16,890 nucleotides of DNA, taken from positions 1-16,890 of the forward strand of contig JBKDNL010000177.1 in assembly GCA_046343415.1 (NCBI GenBank), in the 5' to 3' direction. The position numbers and the translations under genes were made by a program. This DNA comes from JALHMQ01 sp020248785 (GTDB lineage: Bacteria > Pseudomonadota > Gammaproteobacteria > Burkholderiales > Burkholderiaceae_F). The notes below the pieces were generated by a model that did no database searches, was not told where the DNA came from, and was given only the letters and a program-made list of their open reading frames with translations. Of this stretch, positions 1 to 6,081 are shown in pieces; positions within the stretch are counted from its first letter, which is position 1; every line of letters begins with the position of its first letter.

Positions 1-50
1 GTCGGGCGCTCTTGGCTTCCACGGCCATGCCCGCGAACTGCCTCGGGCCC

Positions 51-159
51 GCAACGCGCGCGCCTCGGCGCGCGCGAGGATTGAAACTCCACCACGACGG
101 GCAGGCCATGCGCAGGATCGCGGCAACGCGCGCGCCGCGGCGCGCGCGGGGAAACAACA
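51..159 (+). CRISPR. Two-copy CRISPR-like repeat, probable array end
   Basis: Copy 1 spans 51-87 and copy 2 spans 123-159, separated by a unique 35-bp stretch (88-122). Copy 1 begins GCAACGCGCG and ends in ATTGAAAC, the 3' end typical of many type I and III CRISPR repeats (the crRNA 5' handle). Each copy holds a 10-bp perfect inverted repeat of alternating C and G around a 2-nt centre (TC in copy 1, GC in copy 2). The copies match over about the first 26 bases with one change, then copy 2 loses the ATTGAAAC end. Such decay is usual in the last, trailer-side repeat, so transcription would run left to right with the leader before the window. Against this reading, a regular array would place an earlier repeat ending near position 15, and positions 1-50 contain none. 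No cas gene is present. It could instead be a dispersed palindromic element. Confidence 0.5.
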
Positions 160-429
160 ACGTCGTGGACAACGAGACGGCGACGTGTGACGCAACACCC
201 GCTGTCGTCCACAGCAGTCGGGCTGTTGATCGCTGACGGACTGCCGTCACTCCTCTGGCACCGACGCGCCGTACGAGCGACAGCAGCCGACGGTAAGAGC
301 ACTGTGCCCTTACAAAGCACTGACGAGACAATCGGCGATTCTTGCCCCAGCGCAAATAGCGGTGGTGCCGCGGTCGTTGCTAAGCTGTTTTGCGCCACAC
401 TCACCGTGTCGGCCCTCTCTTGACACAGC
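160..429. other. Gene-free stretch between repeat pair and beta-CASP nuclease gene
   Basis: No open frame here resembles a known protein. The part around 280-400 looks less GC-rich than its surroundings, as upstream regulatory DNA often does, and would hold the promoter of the nuclease gene that starts at 430. I could not pick out a convincing -35/-10 pair. Confidence 0.4.
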
Positions 430-1842
430 GTGCAACTAACCTTCTTCGGCGCCGCCGGTGAAGTCACCGGCTCCTGCCTGCTGGTGAAGGCCGCCGGCGT
501 GCGCTTTCTGGTTGACTGCGGGTTGTTCCAGGGCGCCAGCCGCGGGCCCGACAGCGCGGCGCTGAAGAACAAGGCGGCCTGGGCGCGGGATCTTGGCCGG
601 CTCGACTTCGTGCTGCTGACGCACGCGCACCTGGATCATTGCGGCCTGCTGCCACGCCTGGCCGTAGGTCCGCAGCGGCCACCGATCTACTGCACCAGGC
701 CGACCGCGGACCTGGTGCCGGTGATGCTGCGCGACAGCGCCCACGTGCAGCAGCGCGACGCCAATGGTGGCCGAGGCCGGCGCGGGCGGCCAACCGATGC
801 GCCGCTGTACACGCGCGAGGACGTTGATCGGCTGGCGTTGCAGTTGTGCGGTGTGCCGTACGACGTGGCGGTGCAGCCGCATCCGGACGTGACCGTCACC
901 TTCCGCAGCGCCGGGCATATCGTCGGTGCGGCCTTCATCGAGATCGCGGTGCGTGAACGCGCGCCCCGACGGACCGTGGAGCGGCTGTTGGTGGTGTCGG
1001 GCGACATCGGCGAACCGTCGCCGCTCGTGGTGCGGGCCCGTACGCCACTTCGCGCGGCCGACGTGCTGGTGCTGGAATCGACCTACGGCGACCGCAACCA
1101 CCGCGCCCTCGCCGCCACGGAGGACGAACTTGTCGAGGTCGTCGACGAGGTGCTGCACCGGCGGCGCGGCAATCTGATCGTGCCGGCCTTTGCACTCGGC
1201 CGCGCGCAGGAGTTCCTGGTGCTGCTGTACACACTGGCGCGCGCGGGCCGCCTGCGCGTGCCGCTGGTGTTCGTCGATTCACCCCTGGCCAAACAGGCCG
1301 CTGCGGTCACCTTTGCGCACCTGGATGCGCTCGACGCCAACGCGGCGGCCTTCCACGCCGCCTTCACCCGCAAGCCCAGCGCCCTGCCCTTCACCTTGCG
1401 CTACACCGAGAGCGTGGAGGACTCGATGTTCCTGAACTCGCTGCGTCAGGGCGCGGTGATCATCGCGGCCAGCGGGATGTGCGAGGCCGGGCGCATCCGC
1501 CATCACCTGCGGCACAACCTGGGCCGAAGCGAATGCGGCGTGCTGTTCACCGGCTACCAGGCGGCCGGCACGCTGGGCCGCAAGATTGTCGACGGGGCGC
1601 GCAGCGTGCATTTGTTCGGCGAGACCATTGCCGTGCGCGCCAGCGTGCATACCCTGGGCGGCCTGTCGGCGCACGCCGGCCAGGATGCGCTGGTCGAGTG
1701 GGTGCGCGGCAGCCGCAAGCCGCAGCACGTGTTCGTCGTGCACGGCGAGCCGGAGGCCAGTCACGCGCTGTCGGCGCGGCTGGCGCGCGAGCTCAAATGG
1801 CGCTCGCAGATACCGCAGGCTGGTCAGACCTTCACGCTGTAA
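430..1842 (+). CDS. MBL-fold / beta-CASP RNA-processing nuclease
   Basis: A 470-residue protein of the bacterial relatives of the cleavage factor CPSF-73, zinc-dependent hydrolases expected to cut RNA in the cytoplasm. The metallo-beta-lactamase core shows HAHLDH at 65-70, the metal-ligand His in SAGHIVG (H163) and the Asp of SGDIG (D192). The beta-CASP insert follows, with motif A in ESTYGD (E216), PAFALGRAQE near 252-261, DSPLA near 283-287, GMCEAGRIRHH with motif B His (358/359), GYQAAGTLGR near 375-384, and motif C His in SAHAGQ (H414). VHGEPEASH near 438 closes the fold. All catalytic positions are present and the length is normal for the family. The start is a GTG whose product begins MQLTFFGAAGEVTGS, the usual family N-terminus. 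No clear Shine-Dalgarno sequence precedes it. It stands alone and converges on the SWIB gene. It is longer than the roughly 330-residue ligase-associated exonucleases, so I do not call it a partner of the nearby helicase. The natural substrate is not shown. Confidence 0.9.
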   Translation: MQLTFFGAAGEVTGSCLLVKAAGVRFLVDCGLFQGASRGPDSAALKNKAAWARDLGRLDFVLLTHAHLDHCGLLPRLAVGPQRPPIYCTRPTADLVPVMLRDSAHVQQRDANGGRGRRGRPTDAPLYTREDVDRLALQLCGVPYDVAVQPHPDVTVTFRSAGHIVGAAFIEIAVRERAPRRTVERLLVVSGDIGEPSPLVVRARTPLRAADVLVLESTYGDRNHRALAATEDELVEVVDEVLHRRRGNLIVPAFALGRAQEFLVLLYTLARAGRLRVPLVFVDSPLAKQAAAVTFAHLDALDANAAAFHAAFTRKPSALPFTLRYTESVEDSMFLNSLRQGAVIIAASGMCEAGRIRHHLRHNLGRSECGVLFTGYQAAGTLGRKIVDGARSVHLFGETIAVRASVHTLGGLSAHAGQDALVEWVRGSRKPQHVFVVHGEPEASHALSARLARELKWRSQIPQAGQTFTL

Positions 1843-1865
1843 CCGCGCTCTTTGTCGCGACCGGC

Positions 1866-1900
1866 AAAGAAAAAGCCCGCGGGCGCAAGCCAGCGGGCCT
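1866..1900 (-). terminator. Rho-independent terminator of the SWIB gene
   Basis: Read on the minus strand, a GCCCGC arm (1898-1893), a 12-nt loop and a GCGGGC arm (1880-1875) are followed at once by TTTTTCTTTG (1874-1865). This is a classic stem plus U-tract placed about 40 bp past the SWIB stop codon. The plus strand has no T-tract after the stem, so it should serve only the minus-strand gene. Confidence 0.8.
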
Positions 1901-1911
1901 TAGCTCAAGTG

Positions 1912-1931
1912 GCGCGCCAGAGCTGGCGCGC
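1912..1931. other. Nine-bp hairpin between SWIB stop codon and terminator
   Basis: GCGCGCCAG (1912-1920) and CTGGCGCGC (1923-1931) are perfect inverted copies around a 2-nt centre. The hairpin lies 5 bp past the SWIB stop codon and upstream of the U-tract terminator in transcription order, so the mRNA would end in two stacked stems. It may protect the 3' end. There is no T-tract of its own. Confidence 0.55.
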
Positions 1932-1936
1932 GCTCG

Positions 1937-2335
1937 TTACTTGAGGTGCTTGCTGACGTACTTGGTGAGCTCGAACATCGACGCCTGCGCCTTGCCGAAC
2001 AGGGCCTTGAGCTTGTCGTCGGCATTGATCATGCGCTTGTTGACGGCGTCTTGCAGCTTGTTCTTCTTGATGTACGCCCAGATCTTGCTCGTGACCTCGG
2101 TGCGCGGCATGGGCGCGGCGCCAACGATGGCGGCCAGCGGGCCCTGCGGGGTCAGCGGCTTCATGAACGCCGCGTTCGGCGTGCGGGCGACTTTCTTGGC
2201 GGCTTTCTTCGGGGCAGCAGCCTTCTTGGCTGTCTTTTTCGGCGCGGCTTTCTTGGCGGCGGCTTTCTTGGCCGGCGCTTTCTTGGCGGCGGCCTTCTTG
2301 GCCGGGGCTTTCTTGGCAGCTTTCTTGGTTGCCAT
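1937..2335 (-). CDS. Histone-H1-like tail fused to a SWIB/MDM2 domain
   Basis: A 132-residue, strongly basic protein in two parts. Residues 1-50 are almost only Lys, Ala and Pro in KKAPA/KKAAA repeats, like bacterial histone-H1-like proteins, and should bind DNA without sequence preference. Residues about 56-132 form a SWIB/MDM2 domain (for example FMKPLTP near 57, KIWAYIKKNKLQD near 84, INADDKLKALFG near 103), a fold known from eukaryotic chromatin remodelling factors and also found in Chlamydia and betaproteobacteria. The likely role is a nucleoid-associated protein. This is inferred from the domains. The start is well supported: GGAGAGA lies about 5 nt before the ATG. The tail is encoded by near-identical DNA repeats of about 30 bp, so its length may vary between strains. 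It is a single gene with its own terminator and converges on the nuclease gene. Confidence 0.9.
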   Translation of the reverse strand: MATKKAAKKAPAKKAAAKKAPAKKAAAKKAAPKKTAKKAAAPKKAAKKVARTPNAAFMKPLTPQGPLAAIVGAAPMPRTEVTSKIWAYIKKNKLQDAVNKRMINADDKLKALFGKAQASMFELTKYVSKHLK

Positions 2336-2340
2336 TCACG

Positions 2341-2347
2341 TCTCTCC
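2341..2347 (-). promoter_or_regulatory. Shine-Dalgarno sequence of the SWIB gene
   Basis: On the minus strand GGAGAGA sits about 5 nt before the ATG at 2335 and decides that start. Confidence 0.75.
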
Positions 2348-2455
2348 AGAAGTTGACGAGGTGCTGACGATCACAGCGACAGCGTTCTCAAGTGCACTTG
2401 CGATGAAGAGCGCTCTCGTTGCCTGTCGTCGCGTCGCGGATACTAAGAGCGAAAC

Positions 2456-2528
2456 TCAGAGGGAAGCAAGCGTTTTCAGAGGGAAAACCGGAGCAAATTG
2501 CCGCGCGGCAACGCTTATTGAGAGGGAA
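2456..2528. promoter_or_regulatory. Three direct repeats plus a 14-bp palindrome upstream of the SWIB gene
   Basis: TCAGAGGGAA occurs at 2456-2465 and 2476-2485, and TGAGAGGGAA (9 of 10 identical) at 2519-2528. The start-to-start distances are 20 and 43 bp, near two and four helical turns, so the copies would face the same side of the DNA. Between copies 2 and 3 lies the perfect palindrome TTGCCGCGCGGCAA (2498-2511). The block is about 120-195 bp upstream of the SWIB start. It looks like an operator or a binding array for a DNA-binding protein, which I cannot name. Confidence 0.45.
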
Positions 2529-3094
2529 AACGCGCGGCCGTGCCGTCAGGCGGGTGCGCGAAGGCGAAGTTCTCACCACAAGATATTGATTGCACACCCC
2601 GGTAAACGGCCCGATCTTGTACCTATGGTCGATGCCAAACGCAGCAAAGCACGCGGCGGCACCACGAGTGAGCGCGCCGCCAGAGCTGCGCGAAGGGCAC
2701 GCGCCTGCCAAGGTGGCGGACCGGCCGCATGCGCGTCGTTGCCGGGCGCAACCGGCCCTGTCGTCTCGCCGAGGCGCGTTGGCCGGGGGCGGATCTGTGC
2801 CTGTTCAGGCAAGGGTCCGGACAGCGCCGAGGCGACAGTGCGGTGTGTTCAACGCGGCATGCACTGAGCAGTTCGTGCAAGCGGTCGCACAGTGTTGCTG
2901 CATAGGCCCCCGGGCGGTGAGTCGACCGCTGAAGACGCTGGGTTGCCGCTTTCGAGGGAGCGCCAAACGCTCCTCGGCTTTCGCGCCGTCAGCGCAGGTG
3001 TTCCCGTCCTGTCGAGTCGACGTCCGCTTCGGCGCTCGCTTCGGCGCGACGCCGCATCTGGTCCGGTGCGCATGCGCGGACCGGTCACGCCGCT
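2529..3094. other. Gene-free stretch with several hairpins
   Basis: Open frames here are rich in Arg, Ala, Cys and Pro and match no family I know, so I call no gene. I see three inverted repeats. GCGGT/ACCGC lies at 2914-2929. A longer stem lies at 2953-2976 (CGAGGGAGCG with CGCTCCTCG, one bulge, 5-nt loop). GGTCC/GGACC flanks the palindromic GCGCATGCGC at about 3061-3083, just past the helicase stop codon. The last could help end helicase transcription but has no T-tract. Confidence 0.4.
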
Positions 3095-5680
3095 TCACTG
3101 CGCCGCGCGTTCCAGCTCGGCCACCATGCGCGCAATCCTGTCTTGCAGTTTCTCGGTGGTCAGCGCCTCGCGCAGCCGCTCGATCATCAGCGGGAAGGCG
3201 AAGGGCGTCGGGCGCGACAGCTCGTGCAGCACGACCTTCTGCGCGCGCATGCGGGCCAGCGCGGCGCGCAGGCGGCCGAGGTCGAGCTCCTGCTCGAGCA
3301 CCTCGCGGTCGGCCTGGTTGAGCAGCAGGTTGGTTGGGTCGTACTTGCGCAGCACCTCGTAGATGAGGCTCGATGAGGCCTGCAGCTGGCGCACGGACTT
3401 CGGCTGGCCAGGGAAACCCTGGAAGATGAGACCGGCCACGCGCGCGATCTCACGGAAGCGCCGGCCCGACAGCTCGCCGGCGTTCAGACTCGCCAGCACA
3501 TCGTCCAGCAGGCGCTCGTCCGACAACAGCGCGGAGCCGGGAGCGAAGAGCGGGATCCAGTTGATGTCGGCACTGGCCAGGAGCTCGAAGCCGTAGTCGT
3601 TGACGGCAATCGAGAAGGTGGCGGGCGTGCGCTGACCGACACGGTAGGCAATCAGCGAGGCGATGCCCATGTGCGCCAGCCGGCCGGCGAACGGATAGAC
3701 GAACAGGTGCCGCCCCTCGCGCGAGCGCATGGCCTCGACCACCAGACGCTGGCGCGTGGGCACGCTCGACCAGCGCCTCTGGATTGCCAGCAGTGGCTCG
3801 ACCAGGCGCATTTCGGGGGACGTGGCGCGGCCGGCCAGCGCGTCCTCGAGCTCCCGCAGCACGGCGTCGGCCATCTCGACCGACAGCGGCAGCTTGGTGC
3901 CCATCCAGCGCGGCACCGCGCCGGTCTTGCGGCGCGCCGGCTGCACGATGGCGGTCATGTCCTGCGTGCGCACCAGCTCCAGGATCTTGCCGCCAAAGGT
4001 GAAGACATCGCCCTTGGAGAGGCGGGCGATGAAACTTTCCTCGATGGTGCCGATCTTGCCGCCGTTGGCGTACTTCACCAGCATGGCGGCCTCCGACACG
4101 ATGGTGCCCACCGACATCTTGTGGCGGCGCGCGATCTGCGCATCAGGCACGCGCCAGCAACCACTCTCGTCCCGCGCGATGCGGTGGTACTCGGGATACG
4201 CGCGCAGCGACTCGCCGCCGCGGCCGGCAAAGTCCAGCACCCATTGCCACTCGGCGTCGGTGAGATCGGCGTAGCTCGCGGTATCGCGCACCTCGGCCAG
4301 CAGGTCGCCCTCGTGAAAGCCAGACCCCAGGGCGACCGTCACCACGTGCTGCACCAGCACGTCCAGCGGTTTGCGTGGCGCGCTACGCGATTCGACCGCG
4401 CGCGCGGCCGCGGCGGTCTGCGCGGCGGCGGCCTCGATCAGCTCCAATGCATTGGTCGGCACGATGGTCACGCGCGACACGCGCCCCGGCGCGTGGCCAC
4501 TGCGGCCGGCGCGCTGCAGCAGCCGCGCCACGCCCTTGGGCGATCCAATCTGCAGCACGCGCTCCACCGGAAGGAAGTCCACGCCCAGATCGAGGCTGCT
4601 GGTGGCCACCACCGCCCTCAGTGTGCCGGTCTTCAGGCCGGCCTCGACCCACTCGCGCACCTCTTTGTCGAGCGAGCCGTGATGCAGGGCGATCAGCCCG
4701 GCCCAGGATGGACGCGCGTCCAGCAAGGCCTGGTACCAGACCTCGGCCTGCGAGCGCACGTTGGTGAAGACGATGGTCGAGCCATTCTTGCCCACCTTCT
4801 CGATCTCGCGTACCACCGGGTCGAGCATCTTGATGCCCAGGTGCCCACCCCAGGGAAAGCGGCCGGGCTCCGCAGGCAGCAGCGTGTCGACGACAATAGC
4901 CTTGTCGATGCGCCCCTGCACCAGCACGCCGTCGTGATGCGCCAGCAGGACGTGCATGGCGTCCCGCAGGTTTCCGAGCGTGGCGCTCAAGCCCCACACC
5001 ACGGGCGCCGGGTGAACGCCACGCGCCGCCATCGCGCGCAACCGCGCCAGGGCCAGTTGCACCTGCACGCCACGCTTTTTGCCCAGCAGCTCGTGCCACT
5101 CGTCGACCACGACCATCTGCACGCCGGCCAGCAGGTCATCGCAGTCCGACCGGGTGAAAAGAAGGGACAGGCTTTCAGGTGTGGTGACCAGCGCCTCGGG
5201 CAGGCGCCGGCCCTGGCGCGCGCGCTCGGCGGCGTCGGTATCGCCGGTGCGCACACCGACGTGCCAATCGTCGAGGCCGAGTTCCGCCAGGGGTGCTTCG
5301 AGCGCACGGGCCGTATCGGCGGACAGCGCGCGCATCGGCGTGATCCAGAGCATGCGCAGGCCGCCGCTTCTCACCACGCCGGCCAACGCGCGGTTGAGCA
5401 GCCCAAACCAGACGGCGTAGGTCTTGCCAGCGCCGGTGGTGGCGTGCAGCAGGCCGCTGCGCCCGGCGGCCACGTGCTCCCACACGGCGCGTTGAAACTC
5501 GAACGGCCGATAGCGCTGCGCGGCGAACCAGCCGTCCGCGCTCGGCAAGGCAAGTTGCCGCACCACCGGCTTCGCAGCGGCGTCCTGCGCCTCGCGCTGC
5601 ATGCGCACGGCCCGCGCCTTGGCGGCGCGCCGCGCGCGCAGCTGCGTGCCAACGTTGGGGCCCGTAGGAAGACGACGCAC
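3095..5680 (-). CDS. Lhr-Core-type DEXH helicase (ligase-associated DNA-damage-response family)
   Basis: An 861-residue superfamily 2 helicase that should use ATP to move along and unwind nucleic acid in DNA repair. Visible motifs are the FQRAVW Q-motif region near 62, Walker A TTGAGKT (81-87), TPMRALS near 114, TTPES near 166, DEWH (193-196), SATLGN (232-237), VFTNVRSQAE near 304, VATSSLDLGVDF (358-369) and LLQRAGRSGH (387-396). The long C-terminal part (about 430-861) matches the Lhr-Core winged-helix and domain-4 architecture. The length fits Lhr-Core rather than full-length Lhr of about 1500 residues. The start is uncertain. The GTG at 5680 is only 9 nt past a CACAAT -10-like box, which suggests a leaderless or nearly leaderless message. 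An ATG 26 codons later (5602) is the alternative, and the conserved fold begins only near residue 50. Family members often sit with a ligase, an exonuclease and the MPE/PdeM nuclease. None adjoins here. Confidence 0.9.
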   Translation of the reverse strand: MRRLPTGPNVGTQLRARRAAKARAVRMQREAQDAAAKPVVRQLALPSADGWFAAQRYRPFEFQRAVWEHVAAGRSGLLHATTGAGKTYAVWFGLLNRALAGVVRSGGLRMLWITPMRALSADTARALEAPLAELGLDDWHVGVRTGDTDAAERARQGRRLPEALVTTPESLSLLFTRSDCDDLLAGVQMVVVDEWHELLGKKRGVQVQLALARLRAMAARGVHPAPVVWGLSATLGNLRDAMHVLLAHHDGVLVQGRIDKAIVVDTLLPAEPGRFPWGGHLGIKMLDPVVREIEKVGKNGSTIVFTNVRSQAEVWYQALLDARPSWAGLIALHHGSLDKEVREWVEAGLKTGTLRAVVATSSLDLGVDFLPVERVLQIGSPKGVARLLQRAGRSGHAPGRVSRVTIVPTNALELIEAAAAQTAAAARAVESRSAPRKPLDVLVQHVVTVALGSGFHEGDLLAEVRDTASYADLTDAEWQWVLDFAGRGGESLRAYPEYHRIARDESGCWRVPDAQIARRHKMSVGTIVSEAAMLVKYANGGKIGTIEESFIARLSKGDVFTFGGKILELVRTQDMTAIVQPARRKTGAVPRWMGTKLPLSVEMADAVLRELEDALAGRATSPEMRLVEPLLAIQRRWSSVPTRQRLVVEAMRSREGRHLFVYPFAGRLAHMGIASLIAYRVGQRTPATFSIAVNDYGFELLASADINWIPLFAPGSALLSDERLLDDVLASLNAGELSGRRFREIARVAGLIFQGFPGQPKSVRQLQASSSLIYEVLRKYDPTNLLLNQADREVLEQELDLGRLRAALARMRAQKVVLHELSRPTPFAFPLMIERLREALTTEKLQDRIARMVAELERAAQ

Positions 5681-5689
5681 GATGCGTCG

Positions 5690-5695
5690 ATTGTG
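5690..5695 (-). promoter_or_regulatory. Possible -10 box for the helicase gene
   Basis: CACAAT on the minus strand, 9 nt before the GTG start. Transcription would begin at or just before the start codon. No good -35 hexamer is visible. Confidence 0.3.
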
Positions 5696-5884
5696 CCCGT
5701 GTGAAATCCGGAACGCGGATCAACGATGCCGCCGCAGGCCCGTCGACGCGAATGCGGACTCACAGACTCGCAGGTTCACGGCTTCATGGGCCCAAGACTT
5801 GCGCGTCGCGGGCATGGACGACGACGTCGGCTGCTGGCGCACCTGCGGTGCCACGCCTGACGCACCGGCCGACGATCTGTCGGG

Positions 5885-5934
5885 CAGCCAATCGGTAGTC
5901 AATCGGCAGCCAATCGGCGGCCATGCGGCAGCCA
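5885..5934. repeat. Tandem repeat of an 11-bp unit, four copies plus a partial one
   Basis: The units are CAGCCAATCGG (5885-5895), TAGTCAATCGG (5896-5906), CAGCCAATCGG (5907-5917), CGGCCATGCGG (5918-5928) and a partial CAGCCA (5929-5934). Units 1 and 3 are identical and the others diverge. The period is close to one helical turn. It lies about 200 bp upstream of the helicase start and about 150 bp past the ahpF stop. Confidence 0.7.
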
Positions 5935-5939
5935 GCGCC

Positions 5940-6020
5940 GCGCGCTGGAATCGGCCCGGCGTGCTGTTCGCCGCCTGTGCGACCCGGCGGTGCGACTTAG
6001 TGCGCGCGATTCCAGCGCGC
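5940..6020. repeat. 14-bp perfect inverted repeat with 53-nt loop
   Basis: GCGCGCTGGAATCG (5940-5953) and its exact complement CGATTCCAGCGCGC (6007-6020). It lies 62 bp past the ahpF stop codon and could form a large stem-loop in the 3' end of the ahpCF message. There is no T-tract, so it is not a standard terminator. It could also be a remnant of a mobile element's ends. Confidence 0.6.
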
Positions 6021-6081
6021 CGAGGCTCGAGACGGTTGCGCGTGCGACGGTACGCGCCATCGCAGCGCCCCCACTTCGAGC

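Larger units (their letters stand above)
5696..6081. other. Gene-free stretch between ahpF and the helicase
   Basis: No frame on either strand resembles a known protein. The stretch holds the 11-bp tandem repeat and the 14-bp inverted repeat listed separately, and the helicase promoter should lie at its left edge. Confidence 0.45.

Noticed and set aside
420..448. TTGACA as the -35 box of the nuclease gene
   Set aside because: It lies only 4 bp before the start codon, so transcription would begin inside the gene, and no -10 box follows at the right distance.
430..1842. The MBL protein as the ligase-associated exonuclease partner of the helicase
   Set aside because: It is much longer than that family, has the full RNA-type beta-CASP motifs, and is on the opposite strand 1.2 kb away with another gene between.
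1479..2867. A 462-codon plus-strand frame running across the nuclease end, the SWIB gene and the following gap
   Set aside because: Its middle is the reverse complement of the Lys/Ala repeats (read as Phe/Leu/Ala), it crosses a terminator, and it shows no domain.
2388..3098. Minus-strand frames past the helicase as a possible PdeM/MPE nuclease
   Set aside because: None shows the metal-binding motifs of a metallophosphoesterase. The products are Arg/Cys/Pro-rich.
3671..5704. A 677-codon open frame on the plus strand
   Set aside because: It lies antisense to the helicase, and its product is His/Gln/Arg-rich with no family features. High GC content commonly produces such shadow frames.
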